A stretch of DNA of 64,000 bases from Streptomyces sp. CB02414 (GTDB lineage Bacteria > Actinomycetota > Actinomycetes > Streptomycetales > Streptomycetaceae), in assembly GCF_001905385.1 (NCBI RefSeq), contig NZ_LIPF01000003.1, positions 372,001 through 436,000 of the forward strand, given 5' to 3'. A program made the translations under genes and the position numbers. The notes below the pieces were generated by a model that saw only the letters and a list, made by a program, of their open reading frames with translations, was not told where the DNA came from and did not search any database. Shown piece after piece: positions 35,635 through 44,703 of this stretch (the stretch's first letter is position 1; the number at the start of each line of letters is the position of its first letter).

Positions 35635-36849
35635 TCAGGCCTTCCGGCCCGCCGCCCCCAGTGCCTTCAGCCGGCCGACCGCTTCCTCCAGCACCTGGGT
35701 CCGCTTGCAGAACGCGAACCGGACGAAGGGGGCGCCCTCCTCCCGGTGGTCGTAGAAGACCGCGTTGGGTACGGCGACGACGCCCGCGCGCTCGGGCAGG
35801 GCGCGGCAGAAGGCGAAGCCGTCCTCCTCGCCGAGGGGGCGGATGTCGGTGGTGACGAAGTACGTGCCGGAGGGCCGGTAGACGCCGAAGCCCGCCTCTT
35901 CCAGCCCCGTCGCCAGCAGGTCCCGCTTGGCGCGCATGTCCTCCCGGTAGGCCGTGAAGTACGACTCGGGAAGGGCCAGGGCCTCGGCGATCGCGTACTG
36001 GAAGGGTCCGGCCGACACGTACGTCAGGTACTGCTTGGCCGAGCGGACCGCCGTGAGCAGGGCGGGCGCGGCGGTGATCCAGCCGACCTTCCAGCCGGTG
36101 AAGGAAAAAGTTTTGCCGGCCGAACCGATGGTCACCGTGCGCTCGCGCATGCCGGGGAACGTGGCGAGCGGGATGTGCTCGGCCTCGTCGAAGACCAGGT
36201 GCTCGTAAACCTCGTCGGTCACCACCAGCAGGTCCCGTTCGACGGCCAGCTCCGCGATCGCCGCCAGTTCGGCGCGGGTGAGGACCGTGCCCGTCGGGTT
36301 GTGCGGGGTGTTCAGCAGCAGCAGGCGGGTGCGGTCGGTGACCGCGTCGCGCAGCTCGTCGAGGTCGAGGCGGAAGGCGCCCTCGTGCGGGCGCAGGGTC
36401 ACCGGTACGCGGGTGCCGCCGGCCATGGCGATGCAGGCCGCGTACGAGTCGTAGTACGGCTCCAGCGCGACGACCTCGTCGCCGGGCTCCAGCAGGGCCA
36501 GCAGGGAGGCGGCGATAGCCTCCGTGGCGCCGGCGGTGACCAGGACCTCGGTGTCGGGGTCGTAGGACAGGCCGTAGCGGCGGTGCTGGTGGGCGGTGAC
36601 GGCGCCGCGCAGCTCGGGGACGCCCGGGCCCGGCGGGTACTGGTTGCCGCGTCCGTCGCGCAGCGCCCGTACGGCGGCCTCCCGGACCTCCTCGGGGCCG
36701 TCGGTGTCCGGGAAGCCCTGGCCCAGGTTGATCGCGCCGGTCCGCACGGCCAGGGCGGACATCTCGGCGAAGATCGTCGTCCCGAACTCGGCGAGCCGGC
36801 GATTGAGGAAGGGGCGGGCGCTGGAGCCCATGGGCGGCGTGGAGGTCAT
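35635..36849 (-). CDS. Class I/II PLP-dependent aminotransferase (DapC/kynurenine aminotransferase-like)
   Basis: 404 residues of fold type I. Landmarks: INLGQGFPDTDGPEEVREAA, NQYPPGPGVPELRGAVTAH, VTAGATEAIAASLLALLEPGDEV, NTPHNPTGTVL, VTDEVYEHLVFD, the PLP-lysine in SAGKTFSFTGWKVGW and the arginine of FVRFAFCKR. This set matches N-succinyldiaminopimelate aminotransferase (DapC) and kynurenine-oxoglutarate aminotransferases, which cannot be separated here. ATG 36849 is preferred over 36858 by ribosome-site spacing. Since dioxygenase and kynureninase genes lie 11 kb away, a role on kynurenine is possible, but lysine synthesis is at least as likely. Confidence 0.88.
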   Translation of the reverse strand: MTSTPPMGSSARPFLNRRLAEFGTTIFAEMSALAVRTGAINLGQGFPDTDGPEEVREAAVRALRDGRGNQYPPGPGVPELRGAVTAHQHRRYGLSYDPDTEVLVTAGATEAIAASLLALLEPGDEVVALEPYYDSYAACIAMAGGTRVPVTLRPHEGAFRLDLDELRDAVTDRTRLLLLNTPHNPTGTVLTRAELAAIAELAVERDLLVVTDEVYEHLVFDEAEHIPLATFPGMRERTVTIGSAGKTFSFTGWKVGWITAAPALLTAVRSAKQYLTYVSAGPFQYAIAEALALPESYFTAYREDMRAKRDLLATGLEEAGFGVYRPSGTYFVTTDIRPLGEEDGFAFCRALPERAGVVAVPNAVFYDHREEGAPFVRFAFCKRTQVLEEAVGRLKALGAAGRKA

Positions 36850-37087
36850 GGCGGCCATCCTGCGCCGAAGCTCTGAGCTTCCTCAACTCTGCTTTGGGGC
36901 GTGGCGGCGAGGGGCATCTCCCGAGCACACAACGAGAGCTTCACGCCGAGGACGTCGAGAACATCGAGAAGCCGAGTACGTGGCGCACGCCGGGTACGTC
37001 CTGGGCGCAGACAGCGAGGCACCCACGGGGGGTTGCTTCGGGGGACCTTCCGGGCGCGAGCCCGGACAGTGGAAGGAGGGTGACGCC

Positions 37088-37357
37088 ATGGTCATCGGCC
37101 TCATCCTGATCGTGTTCGCCGCCCTGCTGATCGCCGGGCTCACGGCCGGAGCGCGCAGCGGCTCGTCCGCCGGAGGCGTCCGGCGCGGGAGCACGCGGTC
37201 GTCCGGCAGGGGCAGTTGGTGGGCCGGGGACGGCGGCTCGTCCCCGGGCGGACACGGCTCGAGCCACTCCTGCGGTGGCGGCTCGTCCTGCGGAGGCGGG
37301 TCGTCCTGCGGGGGCGGGGGAGGGGGCGGCGGCGGATGCGGTGGAGGCGGCGGCTGA
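37088..37357 (+). CDS. Small membrane protein with Gly/Cys-rich tail, 89 aa
   Basis: ATG 37088 has GGAAGGAGGG upstream. One membrane helix (MVIGLILIVFAALLIAGLTAGA) is followed by a Ser/Gly/Arg linker and a tail of SCGGG units (SSHSCGGGSSCGGGSSCGGG) ending in a long glycine run with one last cysteine. The four cysteines and one histidine could bind metal or cross-link. Low-complexity tails of this kind occur in some small actinomycete and fungal proteins; no function is known. The region upstream (36850-37087) holds nothing else convincing. Confidence 0.65.
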   Translation: MVIGLILIVFAALLIAGLTAGARSGSSAGGVRRGSTRSSGRGSWWAGDGGSSPGGHGSSHSCGGGSSCGGGSSCGGGGGGGGGCGGGGG

Positions 37358-37776
37358 CACGGGGCAGCCGAGCTCCAGCAGGGGGAACCGCATCCGCGCC
37401 ACGGGGCCCGCACCCGGGTCCCGCCACGGGGCCCGCGCCTGGGACCGGGCCCCGCCCCTCACCAGCGCCCGCCGGGGAACACACCCGGCGGGCGCTCCCA
37501 CACACCGGCGCGCGCCGCGCGGGCGGAGCGTACGCCCTGGTTGAACAGTTGAGCTGAGGAGCCCCCTGAGGGATGGAAACCCCACGAAGTTGGGTAAAAA
37601 CGCTGTGGCGGCGCCACAGTTCATGATTCGCTCTCCCTCACCAACGCAGCTCCTCGGACGACCTGTTGACCCCCCTCCTGACCGGCCGACTGGGCTGAGC
37701 GGGCCGCATCCCCGGCAGTGGCCGGGGTGCGCAGGCCCCACACCTTCCCTTCCTTGTGTGCTTGCGGAGCCGATCC
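37358..37776. other. Intergenic region with terminator and unassigned structure
   Basis: No gene seen. It has the hairpin at 37464-37496. Around 37556-37626 short paired runs occur (CCCAC/GTGGG-like pieces and CTGTGGC, GGC, GCCACAG), which do not match a riboswitch I recognise. TTGACC at 37672 is a possible -35 element for the DUF2617 gene. Confidence 0.4.
37464..37496. terminator. Perfect hairpin downstream of Gly/Cys-rich protein
   Basis: AGCGCCCGCCGGG and its exact complement, 13 bp, around a 7-nt loop, about 105 bp after the stop. No T-run. Confidence 0.7.
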
Positions 37777-38313
37777 ATGCTCACCACCCTGACAACCGCC
37801 TACACCGACACGCGCGCCGCCGACCTGGCCTGGGCCCTGGGGCGCGAGCCGCTGCCCGCGCTCGCCAGTCTCGATGTCGAACTGACGGGAGCGAAAATGC
37901 AGTTGAGACTCCTGGGGGCCTCACACCAAGTGCTGCTCGAGGAGGAGCGGGGCACCTGCTCGGAGACGGTGGCGTGCATCCCGGGCAGCAGCACCCCTCT
38001 GCCCCTCGGCGTCGCCAAGCGGGTGGGCGACTGGGAGTACGAGTTCGCCGCCCGCGTGGAACGGCTGACGCCGGGCTCCTTCGCGGGGCGGGCGCAGGAG
38101 CTGCTGGCCCTGGTCTCCGACCACCCGCACGGTCTGGCCGGTGTCTTCCCCGGCAGTCCGCACGCCTTCACGGCGCTGCTGGCCCAGCGGTGCGAGGGGC
38201 AGGTGCACTGGCGGACCTGGCACGCCTATCCGCAGGACGGCCAACTGGTGGCGACCCGGACCCGGGTGGGTGTGCGGGTGCCGGCGTCCCGGCTCGCCCC
38301 GTCCACGGGGTGA
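37777..38313 (+). CDS. DUF2617 family protein
   Basis: 178 residues from ATG 37777 (GGAG upstream). It has a beta-rich N-terminal half (LASLDVELTGAKMQLRLLGASHQVLLE, ETVACIPGSSTPLP) and the mid motif KRVGDWEYEFAARVERLTPGSF, then FPGSPHAFTALLAQ and WRTWHAYPQDGQLVATRTRV. I recognise this as DUF2617, an actinobacterial family often found directly upstream of membrane-fused spermidine synthase genes, as here. It is cytoplasmic with no catalytic motif known. Confidence 0.75.
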   Translation: MLTTLTTAYTDTRAADLAWALGREPLPALASLDVELTGAKMQLRLLGASHQVLLEEERGTCSETVACIPGSSTPLPLGVAKRVGDWEYEFAARVERLTPGSFAGRAQELLALVSDHPHGLAGVFPGSPHAFTALLAQRCEGQVHWRTWHAYPQDGQLVATRTRVGVRVPASRLAPSTG

Positions 38314-38414
38314 GCCGCCGCGGTCCGGGCGGACGACGGGACGAACGGGATAAACCTGTGGTGCCCGACGGAACGCCGGTTTCACACGTGTGGGTGACGA
38401 ACCGCAGTGCGGGA

Positions 38415-38429
38415 GTGACGTAACGTCAC
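38415..38429. promoter_or_regulatory. Perfect 15-bp palindrome before spermidine synthase gene
   Basis: GTGACGTAACGTCAC: 7-bp arms around one A, ending 3 nt before the GTG start at 38433. A bound dimer would block translation start or transcription start directly. The regulator is unknown. Confidence 0.6.
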
Positions 38430-38432
38430 CCC

Positions 38433-40121
38433 GTGATCGAACCGCACGCGCCCGCCCCACCCGGCTCTCCGCCGTCCTGGGGCGGCTCCGGCGGCCCCGG
38501 CACGCCGTCCTTGCCGCCCACCCGGGGCGCGCCGGCGCGGCTGCCCGTCCGGCCGGCCACCGGGCGGTTCCTGGTGCTGGCGGGTGTGTTCGTCTGCGCG
38601 GCCTGCGGGCTCGTGTACGAACTCGAACTCGTCGCCCTCGCCTCGTACCTGATCGGCGACTCGGTCACCCAGGCGTCCGTCGTGCTGTCCGTCATGGTCT
38701 TCGCCATGGGCCTCGGTTCGCTCGCCGCCAAGCGGCTGCGCCGGTTCGCGGCGGCGGGCTTCGGCGCGGTCGAGGCCGCCCTCGCCCTCGTCGGCGGCTC
38801 CAGCGCGATGGTGCTCTACGCCGTCTTCGCCTGGACCGGCGGCTGGGGCGGGATGTGGGCCGACGGCCCGCGCTTCCTCCTGGTCGCCTTCTCGCTCGTC
38901 ATCGGCGTGCTGATCGGCGCCGAGGTGCCGCTGCTGATGGAGCTGATCCAGCGGGTACGCCGCCAGGACGCGGGCGGTGCCGTCGCCGACCTGTTCGCCG
39001 CGGACTACGTCGGTGCGCTCGTCGGCGGCCTCGCCTTTCCTTTCGTACTGCTCCCGTTTCTCGGCCAGTTGACCGGCGCGCTGCTCACCGGCACCGTCAA
39101 CGCGGTGGTCGGCGCCGCCCTGGTCCTCGGCCTGTTCCGCCGGGACATGTCCCGCAGGGCCCGCTGGCTGCTGCTGACCGCCAACGCCGTCGTCCTCGCC
39201 CTCCTCGCCACCGCGACCCTCCTCGCCGACGACTTCGAACGCGCCGCCCGGCACGCCGTCTACGGCCAGGACGTCCGCGTGGCCGTCCGGACCGGCGTAC
39301 AGGAGGTGATCCTCACCGGCGACACCGACGGCCGGCCCCTCGCCCTGTTCCTGGACGGCCGGCTGCGGGTCGGGGCCGACGACGGGCGGCGCTACCACGA
39401 GGCGCTGGTGCACCCCGCCATGAGCGGGGAGCGCGCCCGCGTGCTGGTCCTGGGCGGCGGCGACGGCCTCGCCGTGCGGGAGGTGCTGCGCCACCGCGAA
39501 GTTCGCCGCGTGGACGTCATCGAGTTCGACCCGGAGCTGACCCGGCTGGCCCGGCACGACCCCGGCCTGTCAGCGCTGAACGAGCACGCCTACGGCGACG
39601 CCCGGGTCCGCGTCGTCGGGGCCGACGCCTTCCGCCGGCTGCGCACGACGCCCACCGGGACGTACGACGTGGTGATCTCGGACCTGCCCGACCCGGGCAT
39701 CACGGCGGGCACCAAGCTGTACTCGCAGGAGTTCTACGGCCTGCTGCGCCGGGTGCTCGCCCCCGACGGGCGGCTCGCGGTGCACGCCGGGCCCGTGTCC
39801 GCCCGCCCCCGGACCTTCTGGACGGTGGACGCGACACTGCGGGCGGCCGGCCTGCGGACCGCCCCCTACCGCGTCGACGCCACAGCCACGGCCACCGGCG
39901 ACGCGGCAGGCCCGGACCGCAGGACCGCCGTCGGCGGGCACGCCCCCCGCGACTGGGGTTTCCTCCTGGCCGCCCGCAGACCCCCCGGACCGCGCCTCGA
40001 CCCGGCGGCTCCCCGCCCGCACACCCTCACGAACGAGTCCCTGGCCCGGGACGCCCGCGCCGCCTCCCGCACCCGCATCGCGGACCTGCCGCCGTCGACG
40101 CTGGTGCATCCCCGCTACTGA
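38433..40121 (+). CDS. Polyamine aminopropyltransferase (spermidine synthase) with N-terminal membrane domain
   Basis: 562 residues. The N-terminal ~50 residues are Pro/Gly-rich; residues ~50-270 hold about seven membrane helices ([40 protein letters not shown]), forming the SpeE-associated transporter-like domain. The C-terminal half is a Rossmann aminopropyltransferase: [50 protein letters not shown] and [15 protein letters not shown]. The conserved aspartates are present. It probably makes spermidine-type polyamines at the membrane. GTG 38433 lacks a ribosome site and follows a perfect palindrome by 3 nt. Confidence 0.85.
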   Translation: MIEPHAPAPPGSPPSWGGSGGPGTPSLPPTRGAPARLPVRPATGRFLVLAGVFVCAACGLVYELELVALASYLIGDSVTQASVVLSVMVFAMGLGSLAAKRLRRFAAAGFGAVEAALALVGGSSAMVLYAVFAWTGGWGGMWADGPRFLLVAFSLVIGVLIGAEVPLLMELIQRVRRQDAGGAVADLFAADYVGALVGGLAFPFVLLPFLGQLTGALLTGTVNAVVGAALVLGLFRRDMSRRARWLLLTANAVVLALLATATLLADDFERAARHAVYGQDVRVAVRTGVQEVILTGDTDGRPLALFLDGRLRVGADDGRRYHEALVHPAMSGERARVLVLGGGDGLAVREVLRHREVRRVDVIEFDPELTRLARHDPGLSALNEHAYGDARVRVVGADAFRRLRTTPTGTYDVVISDLPDPGITAGTKLYSQEFYGLLRRVLAPDGRLAVHAGPVSARPRTFWTVDATLRAAGLRTAPYRVDATATATGDAAGPDRRTAVGGHAPRDWGFLLAARRPPGPRLDPAAPRPHTLTNESLARDARAASRTRIADLPPSTLVHPRY

Positions 40122-40373
40122 CCCCGGCCCCCCGCTCCAGCGCGAACACCGCTCGTGCGACGGCCCGTCCCTCCCCCGGGCCACGGGACGGACCGCCACA
40201 CCCCCCTGCGGATCGTTCGCACCGAGAACCTACGGCCGCCCCGCCCGTACCCGAATCCCGCAGCGGGTGGACATGGGGGTCGTCCCAGCGCGGTAGGCCG
40301 CGGGTTCCTGCAACTTCCGCGGTACGGCGAAAGGATGACGCCGCCGCCGGGCGGGCGGATCTACGCTGCGGCA

Positions 40374-41546
40374 ATGCGCCTGCACCCCCTGGCCGCCGAC
40401 GGCCTGATCGCCGCGGCGCTCACGACCGTGGCCGTACTGCTCGGCACCGAGGCCGTCGCCCAGGGGTGGCCCGCGCTCGACCCGGTCGCCTGGACCCTCG
40501 TCGCCCTGGTCACCCTCCCGCTCGCCCTGCGCCCCCGCGCCCCCGTCACCGTCTGCCTCGCCGCTCACGCCTGCTGGGCGCTCTACGTGACCCTCGGCTA
40601 CTGGCCCGTGGTCGGCTCCTTCGGCCCCATGCTCGCCGTCTACACCGTCGCCTCCCTCCGCCCCACCCGCACCGCCGCAGTCTGCGCCGCACTGCTCGCG
40701 GGTGTCTGGATCTACGCCGGGGTGGTCAGCGACGCCGAGGCGATGGCGTCGGTCGTGGGGCAGGCCGTGGGCTTCCCGCTGGTGCTGTGGCGGTTCGGGT
40801 ACGTCGCCCGGCGCACCGCCGAACTCACCCGGCAGCTGCGGGCCGAACAGGCCGACCGGGCCCGCCGTGAGGTGGCCGGGGAACGCGTGCGCATCGCGCG
40901 GGAACTGCACGACGTGGTCGCCCACCACATCGCCGTCATCAACGTCCAGGCCGGCCTCGCCCGTTTCGTCTTCCTCACCGACGCTCGCACCGCCCGCGAC
41001 GCCCTCGACACCATCGAGGGGGCCAGCGGCGAGGCCCTCGCCGAACTGCGCCGCATGCTGGGCCTGTTGCGGGCCGACGGCGTCCAGGGCGCGGACGGCG
41101 CCCCCGCTCCCGGCCTCGACCAGCTCGACGAGATGGTCACCCGGGTGCGCAGCGGCGGCGTCGGCGTCGACCTGCGCGTCACGGGCACCCCGCGCCCCCT
41201 GCCGCCCGGCGTCCAGCTGTGCGTCTACCGGGTGGTGCAGGAGGCCCTCACCAACGTGCTCAAGCACGCGCCCGGCGCGCACGCCGCCGTCGAACTCGCC
41301 TACCGCGCGGGCGAGGTGACGGTGTCGGTGACCGACGACGGGCGCGGTGGGACGGGCCGGGAGGGGGTGGATTCGGACACAATCCCCGAGCGCGGCGGCC
41401 ACGGCTTGATCGGGATGCGGGAGCGGGCCAAGCTCTACGGCGGGACGATCTCCGTCGGCCCGCGCAGCGAGGGGGGATTCGGCGTGCGCCTGACCCTGCC
41501 GACGCCGGTACAGACCGCACGCCGGGGAGACGTCGTCCACGAATGA
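40374..41546 (+). CDS. Two-component sensor histidine kinase (NarL-type partner)
   Basis: 390 residues with four to five N-terminal membrane helices, a HisKA_3 dimerisation box with the phospho-His (RVRIARELHDVVAHHIAVINVQAG) and a HATPase domain (VVQEALTNVLKHAPG, GGHGLIGMRERAKLYGG). The stimulus is unknown. ATG 40374 is preferred: TACGCT ends six bases upstream, so the mRNA is probably leaderless; an ATG at 40335 is less likely. It overlaps the response regulator by 4 nt. Confidence 0.88.
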   Translation: MRLHPLAADGLIAAALTTVAVLLGTEAVAQGWPALDPVAWTLVALVTLPLALRPRAPVTVCLAAHACWALYVTLGYWPVVGSFGPMLAVYTVASLRPTRTAAVCAALLAGVWIYAGVVSDAEAMASVVGQAVGFPLVLWRFGYVARRTAELTRQLRAEQADRARREVAGERVRIARELHDVVAHHIAVINVQAGLARFVFLTDARTARDALDTIEGASGEALAELRRMLGLLRADGVQGADGAPAPGLDQLDEMVTRVRSGGVGVDLRVTGTPRPLPPGVQLCVYRVVQEALTNVLKHAPGAHAAVELAYRAGEVTVSVTDDGRGGTGREGVDSDTIPERGGHGLIGMRERAKLYGGTISVGPRSEGGFGVRLTLPTPVQTARRGDVVHE

Positions 41547-42250
41547 CCGAACCGGACCCGATCAGGCTGCTCGTCGTGGACGACCAGTTCCTCGTCCGCA
41601 GCGGACTCGCCGCGCTGCTGCGTGCGGCCCCCGGCATGGAGGTCGTCGGCGAGGCCTCCGACGGGGCCGAGGCGGTGGCGCTGGCCGCGCGGACCCGGCC
41701 GGACGTCGTCCTCATGGACATCCGCATGCCCGGCATGACCGGCATCCGGGCGACCGAGCACATCCTCGCCGAGGCGGTGGACCCCGCCCCCCGCGTCCTG
41801 GTCCTGACCACCTTCGACCTCGACGAGTACGTGTACGGCGCCCTGCGCGCCGGCGCCTCCGGCTTCCTGCTCAAGGACGCCGGCCCCGAACGGCTGCTCG
41901 CGGCCGTCACCGCGGTGCACGGCGGCGACGCGCTGTTCGCCCCCGCGGTCACCCGGCGCCTGGTGGAGGCGTTCACGCGGATGCCGGACACCGGACCGCG
42001 GAGTGCGCCGGACACCGCCCCGCCGCCCGGGCTGACGGCGCTGACCGGACGCGAGGCCGAGGTCCTGAAGCTGGTCGCCCGCGGCCTGACCAACGCCGAG
42101 GCCGCCGACCGGCTCTTCATCAGCGAGGCCACGGTCAAGACCCACCTCAACCGCACGATGACCAAGCTGGGCCTGACCAGCAGGGCCCAGGCGGTGGTGG
42201 TGGCGTACGAGACGGGACTGGTGACGCCCGGGGGCACGGGAGGTACGTGA
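41543..42250 (+). CDS. Response regulator, NarL/LuxR family
   Basis: 235 residues. Receiver domain (IRLLVVDDQFLVRSGLAALL, phospho-Asp in VVLMDIRMPGM, switch Thr in VLVLTTFDLDEYVY, Lys in SGFLLKDAG) followed by a Pro-rich linker and a LuxR HTH (LTGREAEVLKLVARGLTNAEAADRLFISEATVKTHLNRTMTKL). The ATG overlaps the kinase TGA, so the two are a cognate pair. Targets are unknown. Confidence 0.92.
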   Translation: MTEPDPIRLLVVDDQFLVRSGLAALLRAAPGMEVVGEASDGAEAVALAARTRPDVVLMDIRMPGMTGIRATEHILAEAVDPAPRVLVLTTFDLDEYVYGALRAGASGFLLKDAGPERLLAAVTAVHGGDALFAPAVTRRLVEAFTRMPDTGPRSAPDTAPPPGLTALTGREAEVLKLVARGLTNAEAADRLFISEATVKTHLNRTMTKLGLTSRAQAVVVAYETGLVTPGGTGGT

Positions 42251-42314
42251 GGCGGCGGACGACTTTGTGCCGACGGGGGGTGCGCCGGGCGCCCGCTGGG
42301 TAGGGTGCCGTGAC

Positions 42315-43169
42315 ATGGAGCATGAGGTGTTCGTTCCGGTTCCGGCCGAGCGGCTCGGGGACGTGCTGGCCGACCCCGCCCGGGTGGCGCGGGCCCTTCC
42401 GGGGCTCCAGCAGGACGCCGGTGCCGAGCCCGTCACGGGACGGCTGAAGGTGCGCGTCGGCAGCCACTCCATCACCTACCGGGGCGCGCTGCGCCTGACC
42501 GCCCGGGACGACGGCACGTACGCCGTCGAGGGCGACGCCACCGAGTCGCGCGGCACCGGCACGGTCACGCTCGCGCTCACGCTGCGGGTGGCGGACGCGG
42601 ACGGCGGCTGCACCCTGGTGATCGCCGGTACGGCCACGGCGGACGGACGGGTCACGGAGCTCCCGGCGGACGCGGTGACGTCGGCGACGACGAGGCTGCT
42701 CACCCGGTTCGCGGAGAACCTGGGCAGGGCGGCGGAGCAGGAGGCGGCGAAGGCCGGGCAGGAGTCCGAGGCCGAGGCCCGGCCGGGGCAGGAGCCCGAG
42801 CGGCCCGAACACGTCTCCGTCTTCGACACCGACGTCCCTCCGTCCTCCCTCGCGGACGAGGCAGAGGCGGACGAGGCAGAGGCCGACGCCGACGCCCAGG
42901 CCGACACCGACGCCGTGGGCGGACGGCGGGCGCCCGGCCCCCCGCAAGCCGACGAGCCGCCCCCCGCCGAGGCCGCGCACGCGCGCCGCACGATGATCGG
43001 CCGCAGCGCCGAGGAAGTGGACCACGCCCCGCCGCGCGGCCGGTACGCCCCCGTCCCCGCGCCCCAGGCGGGCGTGGCCGGCACTTCCCTGCGCTGGGCC
43101 GCACCGGCGGCGGCGCTGGTGGTGGCGTCGGCGATCGTCGTGGGCCGCGCGCTGCGCAGGCGCCGCTGA
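42315..43169 (+). CDS. SRPBCC/CoxG-like protein with C-terminal membrane anchor
   Basis: 284 residues. Residues 1-145 form a START/SRPBCC-like fold (MEHEVFVPVPAERLGDVLADPARVARALPGLQ, ITYRGALRLTARDDGTYAVEGDATE) as in carbon monoxide dehydrogenase subunit G. A long acidic Ala/Glu linker (EAEADEAEADADAQADTDAV) leads to a single C-terminal membrane helix (WAAPAAALVVASAIVVG) and a basic end. CoxG proteins recruit or fold molybdenum dehydrogenases, but no such genes are here. TAGGGT lies 8 nt before ATG 42315, suggesting a leaderless transcript. Confidence 0.72.
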   Translation: MEHEVFVPVPAERLGDVLADPARVARALPGLQQDAGAEPVTGRLKVRVGSHSITYRGALRLTARDDGTYAVEGDATESRGTGTVTLALTLRVADADGGCTLVIAGTATADGRVTELPADAVTSATTRLLTRFAENLGRAAEQEAAKAGQESEAEARPGQEPERPEHVSVFDTDVPPSSLADEAEADEAEADADAQADTDAVGGRRAPGPPQADEPPPAEAAHARRTMIGRSAEEVDHAPPRGRYAPVPAPQAGVAGTSLRWAAPAAALVVASAIVVGRALRRRR

Positions 43170-43220
43170 ACGGGCGCCGACCGGGTGGGGCGCCCTTGAT
43201 CGCCCCAGTAGGGTCATGGC

Positions 43221-44009
43221 GTGAGCAACGAACCCATCACGCTGACCGCGGGTGACGCGGAGGCGACCGTGCTGCCGGGCAACGGCGGCCGGATCGGCGG
43301 GCTGCGCGTCGGCGGCACGGAACTGCTCCGCCAGGGCGAGCGCTACGGCTGCTTCCCGATGGTCCCCTGGTGCGGCCGCATCCGCGAGGGCCGCTTCCGG
43401 GACGGCGCCGTCGTCCACCAGATGCCGCTGAACTCCCCGCCGCACGCCATCCACGGCACCGCCCGCGACGCCGCCTGGCGCACCGCCCGCGTCACCGACG
43501 GCGAGGCGGTCCTCACGTACGACCTCACCGACCCCTGGCCCTACCCCGGCCGCGTCACCCAGGTGATCGCCCTCACCGGGGACGCGCTGTCGCTGACGAT
43601 GTCGGTCGAGACGTACGAGTCGTCCTTCCCGGCGCAGCTCGGCTGGCACCCCTGGTTCAACCGCGCCCTCGACGGCACCGGCGTGCAGATCGCCTTCGAC
43701 CCCGCCTGGCAGGAGGAGCGCGGCGACGACCACCTGCCCACCGGCAACCGGACCGACCCGAAGCCGGGACCCTGGGACGACTGCTTCGGCATGCCCGACG
43801 GAGTCGACGTCACCCTCACCTGGCCGGGCCGGCTGGAGCTGAGGGTGACCAGCCCCGAGCAGTGGGCCGTGGTCTACGACGAGCAGGAGGCCGCCGTCTG
43901 CGTGGAGCCGCAGACCGGCCCGCCCGACGGCCTGAACACCCTCCCGCGCCTGGTCACGCCGCTGGAGCCGCTGGAGGCCACCACGACCTGGCGCTGGACC
44001 CGGCTCTAA
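43221..44009 (+). CDS. Aldose 1-epimerase family protein
   Basis: 262 residues of the galactose-mutarotase fold: GNGGRIGGLRVGGTELLR, FPMVPWCGRIREGRF, HAIHGTARDAAW (catalytic His), LGWHPWFNR (second His) and CVEPQTGPPDGLN (catalytic Glu). It should interconvert alpha and beta anomers of sugars or sugar phosphates. GTG 43221 has no ribosome site; TAGGGT ends six bases upstream (leaderless). pyrE follows 10 bp later and the stop codon here forms part of the pyrE -10 element. Confidence 0.88.
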   Translation: MSNEPITLTAGDAEATVLPGNGGRIGGLRVGGTELLRQGERYGCFPMVPWCGRIREGRFRDGAVVHQMPLNSPPHAIHGTARDAAWRTARVTDGEAVLTYDLTDPWPYPGRVTQVIALTGDALSLTMSVETYESSFPAQLGWHPWFNRALDGTGVQIAFDPAWQEERGDDHLPTGNRTDPKPGPWDDCFGMPDGVDVTLTWPGRLELRVTSPEQWAVVYDEQEAAVCVEPQTGPPDGLNTLPRLVTPLEPLEATTTWRWTRL

Positions 44010-44019
44010 GCTGGTGGGC

Positions 44020-44568
44020 ATGACGGACGTACGCGGCGAGCTGCTGCAGCAGATCAAGGACAAGGCCGTGGTGCACGGCAAGGTGACCCTCTCCTCGGGT
44101 CTCGAGGCCGACTACTACGTGGACCTGCGCCGCATCACCCTGGACGGCGAGGCCGCGCCGCTGGTCGGGCAGGTGCTGCTGGACCTGACGGCCGACCTGG
44201 AGTTCGACGCGGTCGGCGGGCTGACCATGGGCGCCGACCCGGTCGCCGCGAGCATGCTGCACGCCGCCGCCGCGCGCGGCCGGAAGCTGGACGCGTTCGT
44301 CGTCCGCAAGGCCGCCAAGGCGCACGGGCTGCAGCGCCGCGTCGAGGGCCCGGACATCAAGGGCCGCCGCGTCCTGGTCGTCGAGGACACCTCCACCACC
44401 GGCGGCTCCCCGCTCACCGCCGTCGAGGCGGTGCGCGAGGCCGGTGCCGAGGTCGTCGCCGTCGCCACGATCGTCGACCGGGCGACGGGTGCCGCCGAGA
44501 AGATCGAGCAGGGCGCCTCGGTGCCGTACCGGTACGCGTACGACAAGGACGAGCTGGGCCTCGACTGA
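44020..44568 (+). CDS. pyrE: Orotate phosphoribosyltransferase
   Basis: 182 residues, the usual length. Converts orotate and PRPP to OMP in pyrimidine synthesis. Motifs: VTLSSGLEADYYVDLRR, the flexible-loop region FVVRKAAKAHGLQRRVEG and the PRPP-binding VLVVEDTSTTGGSPLTAVEA. The ATG at 44020 lies 7 nt after TAAGCT (44007-44012), which includes the previous stop codon, so it has its own leaderless promoter in addition to any read-through. It is not adjacent to other pyr genes here, as is usual in Streptomyces. Confidence 0.95.
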   Translation: MTDVRGELLQQIKDKAVVHGKVTLSSGLEADYYVDLRRITLDGEAAPLVGQVLLDLTADLEFDAVGGLTMGADPVAASMLHAAAARGRKLDAFVVRKAAKAHGLQRRVEGPDIKGRRVLVVEDTSTTGGSPLTAVEAVREAGAEVVAVATIVDRATGAAEKIEQGASVPYRYAYDKDELGLD

Positions 44569-44703
44569 GCCCCTTCCAGGACGTCCACTCGGAGTATCCC
44601 GGTTCGTCTGGAAGGATGGGGCCGACGATGACGTCGCCCCCCATGGTCTAGGTCAGGGCCGAAGCACGTATCAAGCCCACCCGCACATACAAGGAGCGGA
44701 CAG

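Noticed and set aside
37556..37626. Short paired segments upstream of the DUF2617 gene as a riboswitch
   Set aside because: The hairpins are small and match no motif I know; conservation would have to be shown first.
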